From Pseudonocardia sp. EC080619-01 (GTDB taxonomy: Bacteria > Actinomycetota > Actinomycetes > Mycobacteriales > Pseudonocardiaceae), in the NCBI RefSeq assembly GCF_001420995.1, contig NZ_CP012184.1, positions 3,704,501-3,768,500 of the forward strand: a stretch of DNA of 64,000 bases, given 5' to 3'. The translations under genes and the position numbers were made by a program. Each line of letters starts with the position of its first letter. Position 1 is the first letter of the stretch. This document shows, one piece after another, positions 38,553 through 46,301 of this stretch. The notes beneath the pieces are model-generated. The model made no database searches, was not told the DNA's origin, and worked only from the letters and a program-made list of their open reading frames with translations.

Positions 38553-39398
38553 ATGCCGGAGCCGGCCGTCGGGCACACCGAGGTCAGGACGCTCGACGGG
38601 CTGCGGCTCTCCGCCACGCTCACGAGGCCGGCCGGCTCCGCCGGGCATGCCGTCGTCATGGTCCACGGCGGTGGGGTCACTCGCGAGGAAGGAGGGTTCT
38701 TCACCCGCCTCGCCGAGGGTCTCGCCGCCACGGGTACGGCGTCGCTCCGCTACGACCTCCGCGGGCACGGGGAGAGCGACGGCCGTCCCGAGGAGTCCTC
38801 CCTCGCCGCCCATCTGAACGACATCCGCGTCGTACTCGATCACCTCCGTGGGTGCAGTGGCGTCCGGACGGCGAGCCTGCTGGGAGCCAGCTTCGGTGGT
38901 GGCCTGGCGGCGTACTACGCGGCGGAGTCCGGCGAGCAGCTCGAGCGGGTGGTCCTCCTCAACCCGCAGCTCGACTTCAAGAAGCGCTACATCGATCAGA
39001 AGGACCACTGGCGCGACGGTCACCTGAGCGACGACAAGGCGGACGAGCTCGTGCGACGGGGGTACATCGACCACTCGCCCACCGTCCGCCACAGCCGAGC
39101 CTTCCTGAACGAGGCGTTCTGGATCCGGCCCCGCCGGGTGCTCGGCGGGATCACCGCGCCCACGCTCCTCGTCCACGGCACGGAGGACACGTTCGTCCCC
39201 GTAGCGGGATCGCGTGATGCGGTCGCGCAGCTGCCGGGCGAGAGCCGGCTGGTGGAGATCGACGGCGCCGAGCACGGATTCGCCGTCCACGCCGACCCCG
39301 GGTACCTGGACCCGCAGTCGCAGGAGTGGCAGCGCTACGTCGTCGGGATCGTCGGTGAATGGCTCACGGACGGTCGGCTGTCGAGCGGCTCGCCATGA
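38553..39398 (+). CDS. Alpha/beta hydrolase (serine type)
   Basis: 281 residues from ATG 38553 (GAGGGGA upstream), 22 bp after guaB. Oxyanion strand 'VVMVHGGGVTREEGG', Ser113 in 'LLGASFGGGLAA', acid in 'HGTEDTFVPV' and His in 'GAEHGFAVHA'. It resembles small esterases and peptidase-like hydrolases; no signal peptide. Its 3' end overlaps the convergent XRE gene by 35 bp. It is the first gene of the insertion between guaB and guaB3. The substrate is unknown. Confidence 0.88.
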   Translation: MPEPAVGHTEVRTLDGLRLSATLTRPAGSAGHAVVMVHGGGVTREEGGFFTRLAEGLAATGTASLRYDLRGHGESDGRPEESSLAAHLNDIRVVLDHLRGCSGVRTASLLGASFGGGLAAYYAAESGEQLERVVLLNPQLDFKKRYIDQKDHWRDGHLSDDKADELVRRGYIDHSPTVRHSRAFLNEAFWIRPRRVLGGITAPTLLVHGTEDTFVPVAGSRDAVAQLPGESRLVEIDGAEHGFAVHADPGYLDPQSQEWQRYVVGIVGEWLTDGRLSSGSP

Positions 39399-40629
39399 GC
39401 GCGTCCCGCAGCTCACGTGGTCGCGGCCGCGTGAGCCACGGACCGAGTGCCGTCACGGCGCGCGCCAGCTCTCGTCTCGTCCGGCCGGAACCGGTCTCGG
39501 TCGCACGCTGGACGGCCCGGACGCCTTCCTCGGCCGCGGCGTCCGGCTCTCCGCTCAGCGCCAGCGCCACCGATCGGCGAGCCCGGAAGTACCCCTCGTC
39601 ACGCGGGGTCAGAGTGTCGGCCCCCAAGACCTCGCCGAACAAGCTCGCGGCGCGAGCGGGTTTCCCTGCCTCCAGATAGCAACTGGCAGACCGGAGCAGA
39701 TGTGTGCCTGCGTCGTAGTACGAGCCGAACCTCGGATCGCCCCGAGGCGCGTCCGTGTTGCCGTCGATGATCTCCTGGGCCTCGCCCATCTTCCTCTCCA
39801 CGTCGGCCAGGGCCGAACCGGTCATGGCCATGCCGCGGGCCTCCTGCTGGAGAATCTCGGCCTTCACCCGCCAGGGGACGGGCCACGGGCCGCGGTCGGC
39901 TGCCTGCGCCAGCGCGAGAACGCGCCCGCCGTCCCGTTCCTCGTACGCCATCTGTGAGCGCTTGAGCAGGAGATAGCCCTGCATCTCCAGGTCGCCGGCC
40001 TCCTGTGACCATTGGACCGCGCGGTCGAGCCAGAAGCCGGCTGCCGTGGGGTTCCGGGCATCGCGGTACATCCATGCCGCGAACTCGGCCGCCTCGGCCG
40101 AGAGGCAGGCCAGCGTCCGCCGCACGTCGTGATCTGCCTCGGATGCACAGCGACCGAGGGCACCCAGGATCTGCACCACGGCGGGCAGGGCCGCCGAGGC
40201 TCCGGCACGACCGTCGACGGTCTTGCACAGTTGCACCTGATGCCGGAAGCAGCTGACCGACGCCTCGTCGCATGCATGTCGCGGATCGGAAGGCTCCCTC
40301 CGTCCGAGGTGCGTGCTGCCATCGGTTCGGATCAGGAACTGTGCCGAGCCGTCGCCGACAGGCACGGGTGCTGCGACGGTGTCCGTGCCGTCATGGATGT
40401 GTCCGGGACCGAGATCGGTGGCGTCGTCCAGCAGCAGGGTCGACAGCTCGCTCGACGACACCCCCAGCACAGCGGACAACCGTCGCCGCTGTGACGGATG
40501 AGGAGCAGTTGCTCCGCTCTCCCACCGTCCGATCGTCGACCGGTCGACACCGAGTGCTTCGGCGAGTCCTTCCTGCGTGAGACCGATCGATCTCCGGCGA
40601 ACCGCGAGACGGCGGCGGGACACACGCAT
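39364..40629 (-). CDS. XRE-family regulator with long helical sensor domain
   Basis: 421 residues from ATG 40629. N-terminal HTH_XRE: 'RRRSIGLTQEGLAEALGVDR' then 'STIGRWESGATAPHP'. After a linker, residues about 130-421 form an all-helical, TPR-like domain ('AGFWLDRAVQWSQEAGDLEM', 'DAGTHLLRSASCYLEAGKPA'). Such actinobacterial regulators often pair with small neighbouring proteins; here a zinc-ribbon protein is divergent. The coding sequence is visibly less GC-rich than the flanking core genes. Ligand and targets unknown. Confidence 0.88.
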   Translation of the reverse strand: MRVSRRRLAVRRRSIGLTQEGLAEALGVDRSTIGRWESGATAPHPSQRRRLSAVLGVSSSELSTLLLDDATDLGPGHIHDGTDTVAAPVPVGDGSAQFLIRTDGSTHLGRREPSDPRHACDEASVSCFRHQVQLCKTVDGRAGASAALPAVVQILGALGRCASEADHDVRRTLACLSAEAAEFAAWMYRDARNPTAAGFWLDRAVQWSQEAGDLEMQGYLLLKRSQMAYEERDGGRVLALAQAADRGPWPVPWRVKAEILQQEARGMAMTGSALADVERKMGEAQEIIDGNTDAPRGDPRFGSYYDAGTHLLRSASCYLEAGKPARAASLFGEVLGADTLTPRDEGYFRARRSVALALSGEPDAAAEEGVRAVQRATETGSGRTRRELARAVTALGPWLTRPRPRELRDALMASRSTADRP

Positions 40630-40800
40630 GGTCGGTAAGCCTCTCGAAGGGCAGAGCAGAAATGACGTCCGCATTCCTGCCCAGGATCTTGCCCGGCCAG
40701 TGAGGTCGCTGCAACAAAGCTGCGTCACCGATGCACGCGACGTGCGCTGGTGATGCGACGCGGAATTCCGATTCACTGACGTGATCCCACAGGAGATCGG

Positions 40801-40823
40801 GCGATCGAGTCATCGGTGATCGC
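40801..40823. promoter_or_regulatory. Candidate operator between the XRE gene and the zinc-ribbon gene
   Basis: GCGATC (40801-40806) and GATCGC (40818-40823) form an inverted repeat with an 11-nt spacer in the 248-bp divergent region. Binding by the adjacent XRE protein is inferred only from position. Confidence 0.35.
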
Positions 40824-40877
40824 ACGCGCTGTCTCCTTACCCGTGGGCGACGTAGGTCTCTGTGGACAGGAGCTGAG

Positions 40878-41207
40878 ATGTCGGGACCTCGTGGGTGGAA
40901 ATGGGGTATCCGCCGTCGGTCCGCCCCGGAGGCCGGGAGCTCTTCGCGCGGGCTGGTGACCCTGACGTCGGCTGCCGACGGCGCGGCCCACCTGGTCGAG
41001 GAGGCCGATCTGTGCTGGCCCGGTTCGGACGGAGAAGGCCGGTACCGGGCTGTGTGTGGGCATCTCGTCGTGCCCGTCGCCCTCGTGACTCCGCACGGCC
41101 GTCGCTGCGGCGACTGTCACGAGTGGTCCGTCCGAGCGGGCGCGAGATCGGCAGGACAGGTGATGGATTCGCAATGCCCGCGGAGGACCGCCGATTCCGG
41201 CGGATGA
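40878..41207 (+). CDS. Small putative zinc-ribbon protein divergent from the XRE regulator
   Basis: 109 residues; ATG 40878 has AGGAG 5 nt upstream. The middle has His38 in 'AHLVEEADLC', Cys60 and His62 in 'AVCGHLVVPVALV' and Cys77-x2-Cys80 in 'GRRCGDCHEW', a possible zinc site. Similar 'CGH...VPP.GRRC.DC' small proteins occur beside helix-turn-helix genes in Pseudonocardiales, from memory. A regulatory or toxin/antitoxin-like partnership is possible but not shown. The N-terminal 25 residues are basic and the C-terminus appears disordered. Confidence 0.6.
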   Translation: MSGPRGWKWGIRRRSAPEAGSSSRGLVTLTSAADGAAHLVEEADLCWPGSDGEGRYRAVCGHLVVPVALVTPHGRRCGDCHEWSVRAGARSAGQVMDSQCPRRTADSGG

Positions 41208-41606
41208 AGAGCTGGCCGTCGACGTGCTCGAATCGGCAGATGTCGATATGACGTTCATGTGGCCGTGCATCACCGGAAAGTGTCCTGCGCATTCTCGACG
41301 AGCGGGCCGCAGCAGGATTTCGTGTGGTCGGTTCATCGCCGGTGAGCCGTTGCTTCATCCTGATCCAGGCACGGTGATCGTGGGGTGCTCTGGAACGTCG
41401 TCTTCCGTCGGGCGTGGCGTGGGCGGCGGAGGAGGTGAGGTGGGAGATCTGTTCGGCCACCTCTGCGCAGCAGTGGGCGCCGGCGGCCCGGGCGGTGTCC
41501 TCCGGCCTGTGCGTGATGGCGCGCGCCGGCGCCACGGCGACAGTCGTCCGTCGTCACAATCGCGGGCCTCGGCGGCGCTGTCGGACCGAGCGCTTAGGGT
41601 GTCCCC
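41208..41606. other. Region upstream of guaB3 with no convincing gene
   Basis: 399 bp of lower GC than the flanks. Several short frames cross it but none has a ribosome binding site plus recognisable protein. It presumably contains the guaB3 promoter and the edge of the accessory insertion; a decayed gene is possible. Confidence 0.5.
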
Positions 41607-42731
41607 GTGCGTGACCTCGTGGAGATCGGGATGGGCCGGGAGGCCCGTCGTGCCTATGACCTCGACCAGATCGAGATCGTGCCGTCGCGGCGGACCCGCA
41701 GCTCCAAGGTGGTGTCGACCTCCTGGCAGCTCGACGCCTACCGGTTCGACATCCCGCTCGTGACCCATCCGACCGACGCGGTCGTGTCGCCGGCGTCGGC
41801 GGTGCGGGTCGCCGAGCTCGGCGGTCTGGCGGTGCTGAACGCCGAGGGCCTGTGGGCGCGGCACGGCGACGCCGAGGGCGCGCTGGCGCGGGTCGTCGAG
41901 GCGGCCACCGGTGACGAGCCCGACTCGGCGCTCGCGCTGCTGCAGGAGCTGCACCAGGCCCCGATCCGCGAGGACCTGATCGTGGAGGCGCTGCGGCCGC
42001 TGCGCGAGGCCTCGCACACGGTCGCCGCCCGGGTCAGCCCGCAGCGGGCCCGCGAGCTCACCCCGGCGCTGCTCGCCGCGGGCGTCGAGGTGCTGGTCGT
42101 GCAGGGCACGATCGTCTCCGCCGAGCACGTCTCGGAGGGCGAGCCGCTCAACCTCAAGGACTTCATCGCCGACCTCGACGTGCCGGTCGTCGCCGGCGGG
42201 GTGGGTGACTACCGCACCGCGCTGCACCTGATGCGGACCGGCGCGGCCGGCGTCATCGTCGGGTACGGGCAGTCGACGGCCACCACCACCGACGAGGTGC
42301 TGGGTGTGGGCGTCCCGATGGCGACGGCGATCGTCGACGCCGCCGCGGCGCGCCGCGACTACCTCGACGAGACCGGCGGCCGCTACGTCCACGTGATCGC
42401 CGACGGCGGCATCGGCACGTCCGGTGACATCGCCCGCGCGGTCGCCTGCGGCGCCGACGCCGTGATGCTCGGCGAGCAGCTCGCCGAGGCCACCGAGTCC
42501 CCGGCCGGCGGGCTGTACTGGACGTCGGCGGCGGCACACCCGTCGCTGCCGCGGTCCGAGGTCACCGGCCTCGCCCGGTCCGGCCGGTCGCTGGAGCAGG
42601 TGCTGTTCGGGCCGACCGACAGCCCGTACGGCACGACGAACCTGTTCGGCGCCCTGCGCCGCGCGCTGGCGAAGACCGGCTACTCCGACCTCAAGGAGTT
42701 CCAGCGGGTCGGGCTGAACCTGCGGACCTGA
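41607..42731 (+). CDS. guaB3: GuaB3 family IMP dehydrogenase-related protein
   Basis: 374 residues from GTG 41607, opening 'VEIGMGREARRAYDLDQIEI'. It has the IMPDH/GMP-reductase barrel ('VSTSWQLDAYRFDIPLVTHP', 'VIADGGIGTSGDIARAVACG') but no CBS domains. The catalytic loop that carries Cys in GuaB reads 'VGYGQSTATTTDEVLG', without cysteine. The family is conserved beside guaB2 in actinobacteria, and its role is uncertain. Here it is separated from guaB by an insertion and probably has its own promoter. Confidence 0.92.
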   Translation: MRDLVEIGMGREARRAYDLDQIEIVPSRRTRSSKVVSTSWQLDAYRFDIPLVTHPTDAVVSPASAVRVAELGGLAVLNAEGLWARHGDAEGALARVVEAATGDEPDSALALLQELHQAPIREDLIVEALRPLREASHTVAARVSPQRARELTPALLAAGVEVLVVQGTIVSAEHVSEGEPLNLKDFIADLDVPVVAGGVGDYRTALHLMRTGAAGVIVGYGQSTATTTDEVLGVGVPMATAIVDAAAARRDYLDETGGRYVHVIADGGIGTSGDIARAVACGADAVMLGEQLAEATESPAGGLYWTSAAAHPSLPRSEVTGLARSGRSLEQVLFGPTDSPYGTTNLFGALRRALAKTGYSDLKEFQRVGLNLRT

Positions 42732-42741
42732 GCCGGTCGGC

Positions 42742-43236
42742 CTACCCCTCGGCGGTGACGGCCGCGACGAACTCGACCGCCCGCTCCCGCAGGCCGGCCC
42801 GGCGCTCGTCCACCGTGGTGCCGGGCGTCGGCTTCAGCACGGCGGTCGCCGTCTCGACCCGGACGTGCTCGGCACAGGCGAGATCGGTGCAGATGTAGGT
42901 GCCGACGGTGTCGCCCTGGCGTCCCTTCGCACCCCGGCGGGGCGCCGCGAAGAGCGCGACCCCGCCGACCGAGTGCGTGGTCCGGCAGAGCGCGCACATC
43001 GCGGCCGCCCGCGCGGTGCCGGTGGCGGCCCGCAGGACGACGCCCGCGGGGCCGTCCGTCGTCGGCACCAGCAGCACCCCGCGGTCCGGGGCCTTGGGGT
43101 CACGCCAGCCGTGGACGTCGTCGAGGCTGTCGGGGTCGAGCTCGCGGACCCACGCCGGCAGGGTCATCCGGTTCGCCTCGCCCTTCGAGCAGTTCGTCAG
43201 GGCGCGGCGGATCCGGTTCTCGTTCGGGCTGGTCAC
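42742..43236 (-). CDS. FBP-domain treble-clef zinc protein
   Basis: 164 residues from GTG 43236. 'NENRIRRALTNCSKGEANRM' at the N-terminus and 'MCALCRTTHSVGGVALFAAP' with 'YICTDLACAEHV' give a four-cysteine treble-clef arrangement typical of the FBP (EF-G-binding/fibronectin-binding C-terminal-like) family. In other bacteria such proteins bind EF-G and can protect ribosomes; this role is only family-level here. It converges with guaB3 and is divergent from the next small gene. Confidence 0.82.
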   Translation of the reverse strand: MTSPNENRIRRALTNCSKGEANRMTLPAWVRELDPDSLDDVHGWRDPKAPDRGVLLVPTTDGPAGVVLRAATGTARAAAMCALCRTTHSVGGVALFAAPRRGAKGRQGDTVGTYICTDLACAEHVRVETATAVLKPTPGTTVDERRAGLRERAVEFVAAVTAEG

Positions 43237-43328
43237 GTCCGGCGACGTTAGGCGTGCCGGTGGCGGGCGGTCCACCGGGTTCCGGCCGGTGATCGCGCCG
43301 TGGACCGGCTCCCGTGCATGATGGCGGG

Positions 43329-43763
43329 ATGAACCGACCCACCGCAGGGGCCGCCATGGGTGGGGGCCGCGCGTTCGTCGACGCCACCGGCACGCCCGTC
43401 CCGCTGCGCGGTCCGGTCCGGCAGGTCGTGGCGACCGACCCGGACGTCGGTGCGTTGCTGGTCGAGCTGGGGGCGACGGTCGTCGGCTGCGCCGGCGTGC
43501 TGGACGGCGTCGACGAGGTCGGTACCGACCGCGCCCCCGATCCGCAGGCCGTGGCCACTCTCCGGCCGGACGCGATCGTGACCGGGCTCGCCGGTGGCGC
43601 CCACGATCTCGCCGACCCGGCCCTGCTCGGGCGGCTGCGGGAGGTCGCACCGGTCGTGGCCGTCGACCTGGAGCGGCGGGCCGCGACCGCGGCGGACCTG
43701 CGTGCCCTCCTGGGCACGGTCCAGCCCCCACCCCACCGCTCCCTCGGCCGGCACGAGGACTGA
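43329..43763 (+). CDS. Half-length FecB/BtuF-like substrate-binding domain protein
   Basis: 144 residues. 'VPLRGPVRQVVATDPDVGAL', 'LLVELGATVVGCAGVLDGVD', 'PDPQAVATLRPDAIVTGLAG' and 'LREVAPVVAVDL' are the N-terminal lobe of siderophore/cobalamin-binding proteins. There is no signal peptide and no second lobe, so the gene is about half of a normal member. It may be a decayed transporter gene or a free-standing cytosolic binding domain. ATG 43329 was used; GTG 43314 is an alternative. It is followed by a palindromic repeat. Confidence 0.6.
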   Translation: MNRPTAGAAMGGGRAFVDATGTPVPLRGPVRQVVATDPDVGALLVELGATVVGCAGVLDGVDEVGTDRAPDPQAVATLRPDAIVTGLAGGAHDLADPALLGRLREVAPVVAVDLERRAATAADLRALLGTVQPPPHRSLGRHED

Positions 43764-43765
43764 TC

Positions 43766-43839
43766 CCGGGACGCTCACGGGATCGGTGTACGCGCACGCG
43801 ATCGGGTGCGCACCGCCGGAACCGGTGAGCGTCCGGCTC
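43766..43839. repeat. Second copy of the intergenic palindromic repeat family
   Basis: Outer arms CCGGGACGCTCACGGGATC and GAACCGGTGAGCGTCCGG with an inner GTACGCGCACGCG / GGGTGCGCACC hairpin. The GGACGCTCAC core and GTGAGCGTCC complement are the same as in the element at 17594-17655. It lies between two convergent genes and may act as a terminator. Confidence 0.65.
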
Positions 43840-43845
43840 GTGGGG

Positions 43846-44709
43846 TCAGGTCAGGGCGGTGTGGATTCGGGTCGCTGTTGCGGTCAGGTCCTGGCGGACC
43901 AGGGCGGACTGCTCGGTGAAGGCCGTCAGCTGCCGCGCGTCGAACGTCAGCGCCCCGGACATGCAGGCGGTCGCGGCGGCCGAGCCGTGGTCGAGCAGCG
44001 CGGTCCAGTGGCCCTGCGCGACGGCGTCCGGCACCGCGTCGTAGCCGCGGGCGTCGCGCATCACGGTCTGCAGCGTCCCGCAGGCGACGGCGAGCTCGAC
44101 GGCGTCCTGCCGGCCCGCGGCGGTGGCGAGCCGGTCGAACCCGTCGCCGATCGCGACGAGGTGGCCGAGACCGCCGTTGTCCCGCCACGCGGTCAGCGCG
44201 ACCACCGGATCGGCGGCCGACAGCGCGGTGCCGGGCACCGCGTCGACGAGTGCGGCCGCCGCGGCGGGGGAGAGCGGCGCCATCCGGGGCAGCGGTGCTC
44301 CGGAGCCGGTCACGGTGGCCGGGGTGGGCAGCGGCGAGGACGACGACGGAGTCAGCAGCAGCCCGGTCGCGGCGATCGTGGCGGTGGCGACGGCGGCGGC
44401 GCCGAGGAACACCGGCAGTACCGCCGTGCGGAACGCGCGGGCCCGGGTGACGGGCAGGGCCGGACCCGGCTCCGTGGTGCCGGCGGGAACCGGCAGGGCG
44501 GTGTCGTCCGGCGTCGGCGTGCCGGGCGCCGGGGCCACGGTCCGGGCGGGGGCCGGGCGCTGCTCCGGGATCGCCCGGTCCGGCAGCACCCCGGGGCCCG
44601 GCTGCGGCGACGCGACCGCGCCGTGCGGGACGCCGGCCTCGGTGCGCTGGGCCGGGATCGTCGCCGCGGCGTCGACCGTCCCGGCGTCGCCGGTCGGGGT
44701 GCTGGCCAT
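43846..44709 (-). CDS. Hypothetical single-pass membrane protein
   Basis: 287 residues from ATG 44709 (GGAGG 7 nt upstream). The first 90 residues are Pro/Ala/Thr-rich and cytoplasmic, one membrane helix (AVLPVFLGAAAVATATIAAT) follows at about 95-117, then a Ser/Pro linker and a helical outer domain with two cysteines ('ELAVACGTLQTVM', 'AAATACMSGAL') that may form a disulfide. No family recognised. It is divergent from a TetR gene with a palindrome between them, so it is a candidate target of that regulator. Confidence 0.7.
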   Translation of the reverse strand: MASTPTGDAGTVDAAATIPAQRTEAGVPHGAVASPQPGPGVLPDRAIPEQRPAPARTVAPAPGTPTPDDTALPVPAGTTEPGPALPVTRARAFRTAVLPVFLGAAAVATATIAATGLLLTPSSSSPLPTPATVTGSGAPLPRMAPLSPAAAAALVDAVPGTALSAADPVVALTAWRDNGGLGHLVAIGDGFDRLATAAGRQDAVELAVACGTLQTVMRDARGYDAVPDAVAQGHWTALLDHGSAAATACMSGALTFDARQLTAFTEQSALVRQDLTATATRIHTALT

Positions 44710-44801
44710 CTCGGTGCCTCCGGGGGAGTCGTGCGGAGCGGACGTACCCCTGATCGGCCGAACGCCGGTGCGCCGTTACCGGTGTGCCGGCCCCGGGGCG
44801 T

Positions 44802-44823
44802 CGATCATCAGGATCGATGATCG
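44802..44823. promoter_or_regulatory. Candidate TetR operator
   Basis: CGATCATC-N6-GATGATCG, a perfect 8-bp inverted repeat in the 173-bp divergent region, 59 nt upstream of the TetR start. Autoregulation and control of the membrane-protein gene are inferred from position. Confidence 0.55.
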
Positions 44824-44882
44824 GAGGGACGGGGCACGGGGCCGATAGGGTACGCCGTACGAAGAGTCGGCGAGGGAGTTCG

Positions 44883-45623
44883 GTGACGGATCAGCAGGGG
44901 TGGGGGACGCCCGAGGGCCAGGCGATGATCGAGCTGCTCTGGGACCCGCCGGCCCCGCCACGGCGTGGTCCGCGGCAGAAGCTGACGCTCGACCGCGTCG
45001 TCGAGGCGGGCATGGCCGTCGCCGCCCGCTCGGTCGACGAGCTGTCGATGCGCAAGGTCGCCCAGGAGCTGGGGGTCGGCGCCATGAGCCTCTACACCTA
45101 CGTGCCCGGCCGGGACGAGCTGTTCGAGCTCATGGTCGATCGCGCGTGGGGGACGCGGGAGCTGCCCGCCCGGGAGCTCGACTGGCGGGCGCAGGCGGAG
45201 TTCCACGCGCACGAGGCGTGGCGGATGTACCGCGAGCACCCGTGGCTGATCAGCTCGAACCTGTGGCGGATGCCGCTGGGGCCCCACGTGCTCGACGTCC
45301 AGGAGGACCTCTACCGCGCGGTCTCGCTGGCCGGGCTGGACCCGGTGACGGTCGTCCGGTCGGCGGGGCTGATCGAGTCGCACGTCTTCGGCGCGGCCCG
45401 GGCGAAGATCACCGACACGTCGGTGGCGTCCCGCACCGGTGTCGACCGCGACGACCACTACGCCACCCGCGCCGGGTTCTGGGGGAGCTACTTCAGCGAG
45501 GAGCGGTTCCCGTCGATGAACCGGCTCTGGTACGCGGGCGGGTTCGACGAGGAGGACGCCGACGGCGACTGGGAGTTCGGTCTCGGCCTGATCCTCGACG
45601 GGATCGAGCGGCTGGCGAGATGA
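44883..45623 (+). CDS. TetR-family transcriptional regulator
   Basis: 246 residues from GTG 44883 (GAGGGAG upstream). HTH: 'LDRVVEAGMAVAARSVDELS' then 'MRKVAQELGVGAMSLYTYVP' and 'GRDELFELMVDRAW'. The C-terminal ligand domain ('EHPWLISSNLWRMPLGPHVL') resembles the TetR_C group of tetracycline-repressor-like proteins. The effector is unknown. The next gene starts 86 bp downstream. Confidence 0.92.
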   Translation: MTDQQGWGTPEGQAMIELLWDPPAPPRRGPRQKLTLDRVVEAGMAVAARSVDELSMRKVAQELGVGAMSLYTYVPGRDELFELMVDRAWGTRELPARELDWRAQAEFHAHEAWRMYREHPWLISSNLWRMPLGPHVLDVQEDLYRAVSLAGLDPVTVVRSAGLIESHVFGAARAKITDTSVASRTGVDRDDHYATRAGFWGSYFSEERFPSMNRLWYAGGFDEEDADGDWEFGLGLILDGIERLAR

Positions 45624-45709
45624 TCCGTGTCCGGCGCCGGCAGGCCCGGTCCACGGCGGCGGACGGAGCGACATGACCCCCGACGGTGCGGTGACCGTTC
45701 TGCGGGACG

Positions 45710-46273
45710 GTGCCCGTGCGCCTGGAGCCTGATTCCTGGCGCCGGTTCCTCGACTCCTACGAGCGGACCGCGTTCCGGCTGGAGACGCTGCCCTCGTACG
45801 GCGTCCCGGAGGAGGACGCCGAGCTGGCCGCGTTCCTCTCCACCGGGACGCTGGACGTCCCGGACGACGACCAGTGGCTCGTCCGGGTGCGGGAGTTCCG
45901 GGCGACCGGGCGGTGGGTCGGCCGGGTGCACGTCGTCCGCCGGCCGCTGACCGACTACCTGCGCTACGAGTTCGCGGTCTACGCGCACACGGTGCGTGCG
46001 GGTGAGGACGTCCGGATCCTCGACGTCACCGACGACCCGGAGCCCGGCCTCCCGCAGCAGGACTTCTGGCTCCTCGACGACACCCGGATCGTGCTGATGC
46101 TCTACGACGCCGACGGGCGCCGGATCGGCCGGGAGCTGCTGGACGACGTCGATCCGGCCCCGTACGTGCGGTGGAAGCGGCGTGCGTGGGAACGGGCGGT
46201 CCCGTTCACCGAGTACCGGGCGATGCTGGACGGGTGGGGCCGGCCCCGGCCGGGCGGTGCGGGCACCGGGTGA
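45710..46273 (+). CDS. DUF6879 family protein
   Basis: 187 residues. '[20 protein letters not shown]' and '[20 protein letters not shown]' with '[17 protein letters not shown]' are typical of a widespread actinobacterial family of unknown function, often encoded near helix-turn-helix and DUF397 genes. No catalytic motif is evident. GTG 45710 or GTG 45716 could be the start. guaA follows 28 bp downstream. Confidence 0.8.
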   Translation: MPVRLEPDSWRRFLDSYERTAFRLETLPSYGVPEEDAELAAFLSTGTLDVPDDDQWLVRVREFRATGRWVGRVHVVRRPLTDYLRYEFAVYAHTVRAGEDVRILDVTDDPEPGLPQQDFWLLDDTRIVLMLYDADGRRIGRELLDDVDPAPYVRWKRRAWERAVPFTEYRAMLDGWGRPRPGGAGTG

Positions 46274-46301
46274 CGCCGGTCGCGTCGTTACCCTGGACGG
46301 C

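Noticed and set aside
41224..41763. Plus-strand frame overlapping the guaB3 start
   Set aside because: It overlaps guaB3 in another frame, has no ribosome binding site and shows no recognisable protein.
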